From contig JAWUZG010000004.1 of NCBI GenBank assembly GCA_036785705.1, positions 9,148,501 to 9,212,500 on the forward strand: a stretch of DNA of 64,000 nucleotides, written 5' to 3'. Under the pieces are notes generated by a model. That model worked only from the letters and a program-made list of their open reading frames with translations. It was not told the origin of the DNA and did not search any database. Position numbers and translations under genes: made by a program. How positions within the stretch are numbered: the first letter of the stretch is position 1; each line of letters starts with the position of its first letter. Positions 1 through 11,388 of the stretch are shown one piece after another. Origin of the DNA: Acanthornis magna (taxonomy: Eukaryota > Chordata > Aves > Passeriformes > Acanthizidae).

Positions 1-3000
1 CATTAGCTAAGTTAATGGAGTGACAATATATATACACAACTCATGATCAGTTCTAAAAAACTTCTGTGTCTCCATTTATTTCATTTTTTATAAGCTCTCT
101 TATACCCTAACTTCAGTACACTGAAGGAGCTCTCAGCATATGATTAATAAAAATTTATTTCATGTATGATTATTTCTTTGCATGTGAGAGATGTAATGTA
201 TAATTAATATTGTGGATACAAATTTTAACTTAAAGTACTGTACATTAATTCACATCCACTAAAATGAAGTAATAATATTATCTTTTTATACTAACTTTGC
301 ACTTCACTGTAATATATACAAAATGTTGCATTAAAAGGTTACATTTTATGATTGTTTCCTTGTGTCATAACTAGCTGTCATGTTATCCAAGAATATTGCA
401 ATTAATATCTGAAAAACAATATTAGAAATAAGAATATGTATATTTGATACAACATAAGCTAATGTTAGACCAGATGAATTTAATCTTATCAATCCACTGA
501 GGAAGTATTGATCTTTACTGAAGTTAATAAGATAATTTCCAACAGGATGAGCATTGACTTCAAATATTGGCTTCCTGAGGGAAAACATTTCTTCATATTC
601 ACTGAAATACAAAGAAAACATGCAGCTGAACTTGGTTGCATCTATCATAAAGATTAATACCAGGCCTTTATGGGAGATCCTACACAACAAGATATTCTAG
701 AAGGCATTGCACACGTGGACATTGTAGCATGAATCCCACTTTTGAGGAAGAAATTCTTGCAATAAGTTGAAGGATCTTCTGACTATGAGTAAAATGGAAA
801 CTATTGATAAACTACACAAATTGTACAATATGAACAATAATTCTAAGTCAAATAATTTATAGATTAATTGTATAAATATACAGGTAAATGCAGACAACTG
901 CCAAATAGGAAGATGCTAAAAATAGATTTATTGTCACAATATTGCTTCCAGCTTTGAAGAGAAAAATTATTTTTTTATTGAAAGTTACAGTTCTGACAAT
1001 ATGACACCTAAAGAATTTTAATCAATGAAATTCAACTATATAATGTTTGTGCATTTCTTATAACTGCTAGAATGAATGGGTTGTAGTCTCAGCTTGCCTA
1101 AATGAGTATATACATGGCAAACCATATTACACTTACAGATATTCATGCATACAACTAAGCAATGAAACATAGCTCTGGTAAAAGAGATGTGTTTAGTTAG
1201 CTAGGTTATTACTGAATTCACTATGAAGAATAAAACTCTTTAAAATCCTGTAAGGAATCTAAGCTGATAAATTGAGATATAAGTGTAAACTGCAAGCCTC
1301 TATATCCACTGAAATGCTGAAAATCCCTTCTCATCTGCACCCTGCTGGAGGTACTTCTCAATAAGAACTTGCTATTTCACTTCAGACTCTTGAATATCCA
1401 TAAACATGTTTCTGTACACCCCCAGATTTTTTAATAAAAATCACATTTATGAAAGATTGAAAAACAATCGAATATTACCATTAAAAAATTCCCTGCAGGT
1501 GAATGCTAGAGATCTATCCCTTGATCTGTTTTAATTCATATAACATGTTTCATCTATTTATCTGAAAAATCTCCTGCAAGCCTACAGTTCTTTTGGCTTT
1601 GTCTCAGGCTGTGGTAATCAGTGTAACTAGATGTCCTTGGAAATAAAAATATTTATGTATGTCTGTTTGATGAGCAGCCATTGTCCTCATGCACCCAAGC
1701 ACAACCAAATTCCACACAGAGTGTGGTGGTAGCAGCTAAGATCAGGCTTCTCTTATAGAAGGGGCAAAATGTCAGAGTGTGTTCACAGTAAAGTTACTCT
1801 GTTTCCTGAGACAATTTAAGTCTCTATCTTTCACTGCCCTAGAGACAGTTTTAACTATCAAGCTAACATGTTGATATATGTTTTCTGGTTAAAGCCCTTT
1901 TTTATGAGGCAATGAGTTGCTCTCGTATGCTGCTGAGATGCCACAACATCAGTCAGAGTTCAAAATATTCAGCAGCTGACAAGAGATACTCAGAAACTTC
2001 CCTACTGGGACAGAATTTCAGCTCCTGTTTACAGAAATGGCTGTGTGAGTAAAACCAAATTACTAGTCACACAAAACAAGCAGTTTTCTTGCTGTGAAAA
2101 ATAGATACAAATAGGAACTGCATATGAAATCACTTCTGTGTATGCACCCCTGAGTCTGTATTCTCTGAGTAAAACTGTTTGAATGAAATAGGACCTAGAC
2201 TGGGTGAAACAGTATATTTCTTTATATGAGATTCAAAATTTCCATTGAGAACACAGATAATCCAGTTATCTGATTTACAAGTACATTATTCATTTGATCA
2301 AACTACTGTATGCTTAAGGTTCATATAATAAATTTATCGACAGACACACATCTTCATAGCTCACTGAGTTCACATCTTTCATATTCAATTCATCATCTGA
2401 ACATGTGCAGAATTATTGTCTTTCTTATTTTGAAATGTACCAAAGACTAGAGTTTTATACGACTATGATGGCTGTGGATTTGTGTCTCCTGTCACATTCC
2501 ACAGAGTAACTTCCAGTACAGAGGAAGCTTGGTAAATAATTTTAATAATTAGAGTATCCACAACAGACCTCATCTAAGATTCATTCAGCCTGCAGCATGG
2601 AAATATCTTTCCATTGCAGTTAATACTCTACATTGTTGTTCGCAGCATCTGAGGTCCCATTAAAATCTTCTCAGAGCCCTTACATTTTCCACATAAATAA
2701 AATTTTAGTATGTCTTGCCCTTCTGTTTTGAAGATAACCTTCCTGAAAGTGGCTCAAAATTCAATAGCCCTTATTCAGATAAGGAGTCCTTCTGAAATCA
2801 ATGGAACTAAGTAGTAACTAAGTCATAATAGGCTTATTAACATTCCACTAAATCAATAAATGTTGATTTAAAAAAATTAAATACTTTAAGGAAAAAAATC
2901 ATTATACATTTGAGTTAAAAAAACAGAAAAAAATCCTTATATGTGAACGGAAGAATATGATGGCTGCTTTCTCTCCAATCTGAAATGCATCAAAAGCAGC

Positions 3001-3157
3001 CTTCTGTTGGTTCAAATGAGAGATGCAGTACTGCAGGTGTGGGGAGAGCATGGGAGAATGAAGATTAAATTGTGGCATTTCAGGAAGGGTAATGTATGAA
3101 AATTGAGGCCTGAATGTAAAAATTGTAAACAATGGCAAATGCTGTGGAATTAAAATT
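1..3157. other. AT-rich unique sequence, no gene seen
   Basis: No recognisable repeat family, RNA gene or splice-bounded coding exon is visible. Open frames are short and lack codon or motif structure. The 3' part (about 2902-3157) is less AT-biased, has an open minus-strand frame of 78 codons, and runs into a poly(A) stretch; it is treated separately under findings. Confidence 0.6.
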
Positions 3158-3200
3158 AAAAAAAAAAAAAAAAAAAAAAAAGAAAAAAGAAAGAAAAAAA
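3158..3200. repeat. Poly(A)-rich simple repeat
   Basis: A near-pure A run of about 24 bases is followed by A-rich sequence with a few interspersed G bases. It could be the tail of a retroposed transcript lying on the plus strand just upstream, or a plain homopolymer expansion. No clear target-site duplication was found, so the first option is not established. Confidence 0.85.
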
Positions 3201-4530
3201 AGACAGTTTTGTGTAGAATTAGAAATTTTTAATTAGTAATATTATCATGCTGCATCTTAACTGAACCAGAAACCCCATTTTTCACACCATATACTACAGA
3301 TTTTAAGAACTCCAACAAAGCATTACTAAATTCTAAGTGGCCCCCAGTACCCTCAATCCTAGCAATTCTGACTTGGCAAAACTGGTGGCAAAAATTGTAG
3401 CCCTTTTCTCAGTATCAGCTGCAGCAGCAAGCAAACACCTGCGAGGCAATAGTGATCAATAGCTTCAAGAATGGTCCACACTGGAGAGGGCTACTTGGAA
3501 ATGCACAGTTGCTTTCCTCCCCAACAGCCTTCAGTGAGGCTAAATATAAACCCAAGATTTGCTGTACGCTAGGAGTGCAGCTAGTCAGAGGGTCTGAATT
3601 ATGCACTGGGACAAGCCAAGGAGTTTCAGAAATTGGAAGGTGAAATTTTTAGTATCGAATTTAACAGTTTGAAAATTTGGCTATAACTCTCACTTACTAA
3701 ATATAAAAAATGCAGTAACATCAGACAATGGGTCTGATCCAATTGCCCAGGAAATCAATGAGTGTCTTTCTTGCGACTTCAGTTGACTTGGCACTAGTCC
3801 AACATCCTCTCACTCTATCGATTTCAATCCTATTCCTTCTATCCCCTCCCTCACTTTTCACCTTCAATAGCTTCTCTTCTGTCCTGCGCCTTCTTCTACT
3901 GGCAAGAAGTATCATATTTATATGAGGCTCTAAGTTCTTGGCATTTAACCCAATGATGATAACATGCTAAATTGAAAGGTTCTGTTTTGGTTAGTTATTT
4001 ATTTATGGCTGGGAAAAAAGTACTGAACAAGCATTTCAAAGTATAAATAAAGTGCAGGTATACAATTATAATTTGAAAAAAGATATACAAATACTTCATG
4101 TAGTAAACTTGCAGTCTTATAAAGTTTAGGCCTGTTTCTGTGAATCAAAGAACACCACAGGTAATTACTTGAAAAACTCTAAGGCTAAGATTATTTCAAC
4201 ATATTGAATGCTTGAATTAGTATCACATAAACCAATTTGGAAGACATCCAACCACTGAGTAACAAAGGAATTTGCTGGAAAACTGAAACTGTATGCCTTA
4301 TAATTAATAAATATCGAATCCTGGAGAGGACAAAGATGAGTCATTCAGAGTAAAAATAAACCATTCATTCTAAAACAAATATTCAGGATTATAAAAGATA
4401 AAAATCTTCACATACTACTGAAATACACAGGAAAATATCTGTATATTTACAGAACACAATCCACATTATATTTTAACTTAATTGTGCAGGTAACTTTTTA
4501 AAACTTAAAATAATTAGTTGACAGTTAGTT
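3201..4530. other. Unique sequence, no gene seen
   Basis: Short frames are open on both strands near 3415-3640 and 3721-3925, but with no known motif and no matching splice signals. Nothing else is recognisable up to the CR1 copy that follows. Confidence 0.55.
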
Positions 4531-4974
4531 AGGATGACAAAGGGCCTTGAGGGGGAGCCATATGAAAAGTGGCTGTGGTCACCTAATCTGCTCAGCCTGG
4601 AAAAGAGGAGATGCCTCTGAAATGAGGGAGACCTCATTGCAGTTACAACTTCTTCGTGAGGGGAAGAGGATGGGCAGGCGCTGATCTCTGCTCTGTGGTA
4701 ACCAGTGACAGAAACCGAGGGAATGGCCTGAAGTTGTGCCAGGGGAGGTTTAGGTTGGATATCAGGAAAAGGTTCTTCACCCAGAGGGTGTTTGGGCACT
4801 GCAGCAGCTCCCCGGGGAAGTGGTCACAGCACCAGCCTGGCAGAGTTCAAGAACCATTTGGTCAATGCCTTCAGGCACTTGGTGTGACTCTTGGGGGTAG
4901 TCCTGTGCATGGCCAGGAGTTGGACTTGATGATCCTCGGGGGTTCCTTCCGACTCAGCTTATTCTGTGATTCTC
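4531..4974 (+). mobile_element. CR1 LINE, 3' end, 5'-truncated
   Basis: This is the terminal part of a chicken-repeat-1 (CR1) non-LTR retrotransposon. Recognisable CR1 blocks follow in order: the segment around GAGACCTCATTGCAGTTACA (4629-4648), the GGAGGTTTAGGTTGGATATC block (4744-4763), the TTCTTCACCCAGAGGGTG block, the GAAGTGGTCACAGCACCA block, and the end TGATGATCC...ATTCTGTGATTCT that carries the short terminal repeat of bird CR1. The reverse transcriptase region is absent, as expected from the usual 5' truncation of this family. A 130-codon open frame runs through it (4656-5048) but is 3'-end sequence, not an intact protein. It is the best preserved CR1 3' end in the window. Confidence 0.93.
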
Positions 4975-6269
4975 TAAGTCCTTTTAAGAAAAAAGCTTTA
5001 TTTAGGAAAAAAAAGCAACAACAGAAAAGTGAACTGTCCCATGACTAAAGATACTACTGTTTAAACCTTTTGAACCCACAATTAAAGGGATTCTGAACAT
5101 ACTATTTTAGATACACAGTAAGTATTAATTACTAAAATTTAAGTCTAGATACATACAATCTATCTGCCAAGGCAGTTTCTTTGCAATACTTTTTTACTTA
5201 ACATATACATAAGAATCTATTTTTGGTTTTTTTAAATCTCATTAAATATTCTACATTTTATTAGTAAGAGAGATTTGAAGGGAAAACACTGTCTTCATTC
5301 TACCTAAAGAGTTACTAGCATAACATTGGTAGAATGTCTTTGGATTTATTCCAGTTTAAGTGCAAGGAAAATTTATCTGTCATATTAATATTAGGCTCAA
5401 TTTGTCCATTAAGAGCCAAATTTTTACTAAGATATTTACAAAATATATGTTGTATAAGTTAATGTAAGTGCATTATAAGCTACGAATTTTTTTTTAATTA
5501 TAAAAAAAATGTTAAATGAGCTAGCTCATTGGCTTACTCCAACAGCTGGCTCTATTTCTTTTACTTTTCAATTTATTGGGAAAAATGAATTGATGAAGAG
5601 ATTAGGTTATGGACAATTTCCTTCATATTAAAAATCTTTATTCTGCCAGAAGAAGAAATAATCAAACCCAAACATTAGCCTATATTGTAAATAATAATTT
5701 TAATTTATCATTTATAGTCCAAACTTCCTTAACAGGTCTTGTTTTCTTCAATCTCCTGATTATTCTTCAAACATTTGAAATGTCTGAAAGGAAAAATAAC
5801 AAGAACAACACTAAAACCGAACAAGAAAACATGTCTAACAATGTCAGTATTAAGAAATCTTTGAGAAATGTAGTAGACCTACAAACAAACTAGAAACAAA
5901 AGGAGAAATTAAGGTGATTTAGAGACTGCAAGTGATTAAAAAATCAGTTTCAACAAGCTCCTCTGAAAGAAGAAATTGAAGAAATATCTACCAGATACCA
6001 GCATAATTAAACACACTGAGAAAATGTAGCATGGTGGAAAAGAAACAATGAATAGCTATTTTAAAAGACACGCAAATGGTGAGGTTGGTGACTAACACAA
6101 ATCTTGTTACTTCCATTTTCTTTGTTCTGTTCTAAACCATTTAGCATCTCTTTAGTGTTCATTTCATCCAGTAACGCTAACTCTTCACAGTTTATGAGCT
6201 GTAGCCTTAATCCATATTTTTCCTGCTAAGGAAGTAAAAAAACTGTCTGCCAACAAATTATGTAACCCT

Positions 6270-6273
<4 letters not shown>
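4975..6273. other. AT-rich unique sequence with a 16-bp palindrome
   Basis: No gene is seen. A perfect 16-bp palindrome, AATGAGCTAGCTCATT, lies at 5515-5530. A 94-codon plus-strand frame at 5609-5893 is rich in Asn, Lys and Leu, as expected of chance translation of AT-rich DNA. Confidence 0.55.

Positions 6274-6315
<42 letters not shown>
6274..6315. repeat. (AC)21 microsatellite
   Basis: A pure AC dinucleotide run of 42 bp without interruptions, a length usually polymorphic in populations. Confidence 0.98.
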
Positions 6316-6320
<5 letters not shown>

Positions 6321-8780
6321 GGGCTTAGTTATCATTGCTCACTTAGGGTTTGCATGGCATTTTGTAAGCATGTATTTACCAAGATTAATACTGATTTGAA
6401 TTATGCCATCTACTTTATAATTCATAAATACTTTAACTGGTAGGAGATTTTAAGTGCCAGTGCTGATTGTTTTGTTTAATATGGATTTGATCTAAAATCC
6501 AATTAGAAAAAGCATCAAGAGCATCTCTACAATAATTATGCCATTGTTTTCCATTCTTTGTTAACATTTCAGTTTTAATCCATAGCTGTAATTTTAATTT
6601 AAACTAGAAGTAAGCTATGCAATCAGCAGAACTGGGAACATGTTCAAGGCCAGACTGAATGTACCGACATCTGTATTGCTAAAAAGAAAGAGCCAGGGAG
6701 CAACATCAAAGATTGTACCTCTATATTACTTAATTTGCATAAATTTTAGATCTCTCATCTGTGCACACTCCACCTGGGTGTCTCAAGAGGTATCCTTGGG
6801 CAGAACTCAAGGCACTCATTGCTCTATGAACTGCTCTCAGATTGCACTATGAATGTGACTAGACAGGGATAACTTCCCCTGTCCCAAAGAGTATTCCAGT
6901 AACATCCTAAGGATTTTGCATTCTCATGTTCTCTCCTGCAACATTCTTGTACAGGTATCAGCTATCCTAAAAGTCACACTGAAGAATCTGAAGAATACCA
7001 ATTGCCATTATTTTAGAAGCTATAATCTGTGATTTAAAAAAAAAAAAAAAAAAATCACAATTACCTCTCTGGACCACAGGCTCAACCTCTAGGTCCAGCG
7101 GAGGTCCAGGAGCACATGATCAATTACAAATGTGAGAAAAGTTCCTAAAGAGAGATGGGTCTCAATAGTGTGACAGTAAGTCAGTTTGTACCCCTTGGTT
7201 TTGAGGCCAAGGATCAGTCCCTCAATCACTATTGTTTGGCTTCAGCATAACATGAAACACTCACATCATACTTGTGCTTGTAAGGTGCCCAAATGAGTCA
7301 GTTAGCCCATTTCTATGGTGCTATTTCTAGGGTGCTATTTCTATGAAGGTGTTGGTATACTGTCCCAATTTTCCTTTGTATCCATCTTCCTTTTGCATTA
7401 CACCACTGGAGACTCACACTAGTACCACATATTTCTGCAGAAGCCAGCAGAAGTATAGGGCCAAAAGCAGAAGACATGTCAAATCTACTTGAAAATATGG
7501 ATATATTTCATAACAGAAACCGGTACTAACTTTATTGGTACTCCTAGACTATTGTCCATATTTCTCGCACACAGACTTACACTGCAAGCCATTTATTACG
7601 GGCTAGGCTTGGGATAAGGTCCACATTTGGAGCAAAACAAAACAAAGTAAAAAAACCAGCCCAAACCCATGCCAGACTAAATTTTCTTCTTCCAGAAACT
7701 ATACGGCAGACCCAGTTTCTAAAGCAACAGTTTTCAAACCTTCCTCATGGTAAAAACTAACCAATGCATCATCTGGGGCTGGGAGAGAGTCACTGCACTT
7801 GAGAGCAGAGATGCACTGCTCAGCAAAACACTGTGTAAGCAGGAGTTACACATGCACTGAAATTTTCAGAACTAATCAACAAAACAGCCATGAATTGCTC
7901 AAATGTACAACTTCGCATCACTAAGAAAAATAAAATAGTGAATCCAGCCACATACTCTTGATTTGTATGGCCTTCCTGTAAATCACTACAAACCTCCTGA
8001 AGCCTTGACCGTTGTATTTATCATTTCATCTGACAACATTTTATCATCAGGTACTTATTATTGTAGGCAATATGCATGATCATATTTGCCTGGGAAGGAA
8101 GTAGAATTTAGCATCTTGGAATACTCAGATTATCATACTAATTAAAATTGGAAGTGCATAGCTGCATCCAGAAGATATTGTTACTTGCAAACTTTTTCTT
8201 AGACACAATGATAAACCTGATTGATTACAGTTTATAATAGCAATAATCTCTGCAATACCATTAATTAGCTCAGTTAATAACTAATTTGCTGGAACTTTAA
8301 CTGCTCTTGGCTTTCCCTCAAGCTGTTCCAAACTGGCCATTAACTGCTGGCTACAATTGATTTCTCAGGGCTTTATTTTAAAGAAATTTTATTTCAGTTC
8401 AGCACCCACAGAGTCTAATCTTTATTTGATAAACAGAAAACATTCTCTGCCTTAGCAACAGACCTCTTGTTCCTCATTCTCTTTGGAATATCATTTCAGG
8501 GATGTATGGGCATGTAAGGTTTGTGATTCAGGGATAAAGCAAAAATCAAAGCCTTGCTATTCTTTATTCCAAATTTTCAAGTGGTAGGGAAGCCCAAAAA
8601 GGAAGAGCACTCTATTGACATCTGGTGGAAAGAAAAGACAAATTAAATGCTCCAGCAGCCAACTTCCAGCTTATTTGTTTCCATACATTATTTCTTTGTG
8701 TTTGGAAACTGCTTCTGCTAATACCATAATGTAAAGAGAGTGGACATTTAACCTAAGAAAATAGGTTTCTGTAACACGGT
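6316..8780. other. Unique sequence with poly(A) hairpin
   Basis: No gene is seen. At 7028-7059 an A run is flanked by the inverted arms TGTGATTT and AAATCACA. Around 7315-7345 the 12-mer GGTGCTATTTCT occurs twice in tandem. A CTCF-like core is noted at 8616-8629 under findings. Confidence 0.55.
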
Positions 8781-8830
8781 CCAAAAGCTATGGGTTTTTT
8801 TTGTTTTTTGGTTTTTTTTTTTTAAAGGGC
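8781..8830. repeat. T/G-rich low-complexity tract
   Basis: Runs of T are broken by GG or G doublets (pattern GGGTTTTTTTTGTTTTTTGG). It is one of several such tracts in the window; the others are at 29136-29241, 39866-39951, 43722-43850, 49543-49577, 50455-50500 and 52890-52936. Confidence 0.85.
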
Positions 8831-11099
8831 AAAAAATATTTTCTACAAGATAGCAAGTTTTACTTAAGAAAAAATGTAATGTGCTTAAGAATAACTTGTA
8901 TTTTACAAGACTGTTGCTTTGTAGTGCTTTTTGGTTCCTTGGTAAGAATTTATAAATGCTGGGAATAGCTGGTAAAGCTGCTAGCAGAACAAGGAGGGGA
9001 GAAAAATGATGAGCAGGTAACATAGCAAGGAGTAGTGAGGGATTGTCACGATGAACAATGCAGGTCACATCACTGTAAGGTCAGCTGTAGGGCTTTACTA
9101 CCCAGCAAGACTGAGTGACCCCAGCTGTGAAGTACATGTTGCTGTGAAAGCAGAGAAGGAAACAGATGACTTAGGAATTGCCTTGTTACAAGAGAGGCCC
9201 AGGATACAGGTAGCAGTTAGGAGCTGTATGTTATCCTGACTGTGCTCTTTCTTACATTTTCCTTTTATCCCTCAAATAACACACTCTTTGTTAAGTCAAA
9301 CACTTTATGTTTGTGAATGAGGAAAAATAAGACCTGCACACCAAAAGGTATGTTTTCCAGTGTTTCTGTAAAAAGTTTTAAGCCTGCAGAAGAAAAATTG
9401 ACATTAGCTTCCCTATTTGATTCTGATTAAGGGCTGACTGAAGGGTTATAGGGAATTCAAATCTGGAAAGAACTTGCACCATGTCATTGTTTCCTTTGCA
9501 GCTCCCTATTAGACCACCTTTCTCTCAAGCATCTTTGTATAAAATCTTCCTTCCAATTTATTGGCTCTCTGAAAGTTTTGAAATATTACTTTCCTCCTCC
9601 ACTCAAACTAAAATGACTACCTTTCTGCCCATGCCCTTATTTTTCAAACAAATGCTTAGATGACTGATTCCATAGACCTCTGGCTGTATATGGGCTTCCC
9701 TGTGAGCACCAACAAAGCCACCCCACTGTCATTCTTTACCCCTTTCACTGAACCTTAATGTGTGGCCTAAATAAAAATTGTTTATTGAGAGGTTCTGACT
9801 ACATCTTTAAGCTTTAATCAGATTTGTCTCATGTTTTCTTGGTCCCTTCCCTCTCTGTGATCTCTTTGTTAGGATCTTTATGCAACACTCACACATTTTT
9901 AAAGTGGGAACTGACTGTTTTATATTTGTTTAGCTGGTAACAGAACAGGACCCCGAGCCGTGAATGGAGTTTCTTGGTAAGCCTGCAGAACAGAATCACA
10001 GAAATAACGAAAAAATCTTCCACCTGTAAGAAATGGTTCAGACAAGAAAAGCATGGAAGGGAAGACCACCATTCTAAAGAGAAACATATAACTCCATGCA
10101 AATGGTTCCATCATACAGTGGTGCTGTGCAGGTTTTGGTTTTGGTTTTTCCCATTTTATTCCATGATGGAAAACATTTTACAGCTAACAAAAAACCGACC
10201 AACCTACCAACCAAAAAAACAACAAAAACCCAAAAATTTTTTTAAAAAAAGAAGATGAAACAGCAGACTCTAGAATTCAAGTTTTGCAATAAACATGCTA
10301 TTATGAAAAAGAAATTTGCATTAAATAGATTAGCAACTAAACTGAGCAATGTTTTTTTCATAGATTGGGTTGCCAGAATTTCATTTAGATTTCCTTCTTT
10401 TTATACAAAAAAAATTCTCAAGAAAAATTTCTACTATGTTATGAGTACTCTACAGGATGTCTGTATATAGAAGTCTTCGTGTACATGGATAAGAGATTTA
10501 AAATCCAATACTTTCAGATTTAAAAATCTGCATTTGTTGACTAAATGATTGACAGGCACATATAGACACAGAGGGACTGACTGAACTGACTGACACTACC
10601 ACCATGCATGGAAGACTTGTCTCAAGGAAAGCACACTGATATTAGCTCTTGTTTATTTGAGCTCCAATTCAAGACTTCCAGTATTCAGCTAGCTCTGTCA
10701 AAGTCTTGTCACTCACTCTTCAGTGTGAAATATCTCCCCTGCTCTTGTTCTGCCAGCCAATACTCTGGTCTATTTATTTGTTATCTGTTGTCTTGACAGC
10801 TCCAGCCTCCTCCCATACAGCTTCTTCACCATCCTTTGTCCATTTTTTTCAAAGTATCAAAGTAAAATGCATCACTCTGTTCTGGAAAACTAACATTGAC
10901 GTGGTGTCCTTAAACTTTTCATCACCATCTTAATCACATTTATGTGTAGTCACATTCTCCGTAACATTACTAAATGTCTGATTACTAATTCATTTCTTAA
11001 ATATGCTCTGAACATTCACCTGTTCTTCATCTTCTGAATGCTTCTGCATCCTTTATTTCTTTCAGACAATTTTATGCTGCTGATTTTTTTACTTTAGTA
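8831..11099. other. Unique sequence, no gene seen
   Basis: Several short open frames occur on both strands, including overlapping ones near 9889-10258, but none has a recognisable motif. An A/C-rich low-complexity stretch with repeated CCAACC and CCAAAA lies near 10185-10255. Confidence 0.5.
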
Positions 11100-11388
11100 T
11101 TAAATATTTTTCCACTTTCTATCCACTAAGCAAAGCCTTTCTTTCTTCTCTTGAACATCTTTTGCTGAAAAACCAGAAAGACAGATCATTTCTGCATTTG
11201 GAAGATTACAGTCTTCCTCATCTTTTCTTCTTTTATCTACAAATGGACATCTTGGGTCAATTTGGGCAAGTCTCTTAGGATCAGTTCCAAAGAAGATCAC
11301 AAGCAAATATTCACTTAGGACCTGACAGTTAGTGCAGCGGAAATAAAAATCTGAGTACCCTGAACAGTGTGTCAGTAGCTTTAAGCTA
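11100..11388 (-). other. Protein-like open frame, unidentified (possible old pseudogene or exon)
   Basis: Read on the minus strand, this frame stays open for about 95 codons, from an in-frame stop near 11388 to a TAA at about 11100. Its composition is unlike the surrounding chance frames: it is balanced rather than Asn/Lys/Leu-rich, has several cysteines, and includes a charged stretch with residues VDKRRKDEEDC. No family is recognised. It has no convincing ATG start in context. A splice-acceptor-like pyrimidine tract ending in CAG falls inside it. Beyond the stop, short protein-like segments continue in shifting frames towards about 10750. This would fit a decayed retrocopy, but chance cannot be excluded by eye. 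No function is proposed. Confidence 0.2.

Noticed and set aside
4473..5048. Frames of 108 and 130 codons
   Set aside because: They lie in a CR1 3' end, which is non-coding in the intact element or carries only the tail of ORF2.
9051..9239. 62-codon plus-strand frame with balanced composition
   Set aside because: Short, no motif, no splice context; the ATG context and downstream sequence give no support.
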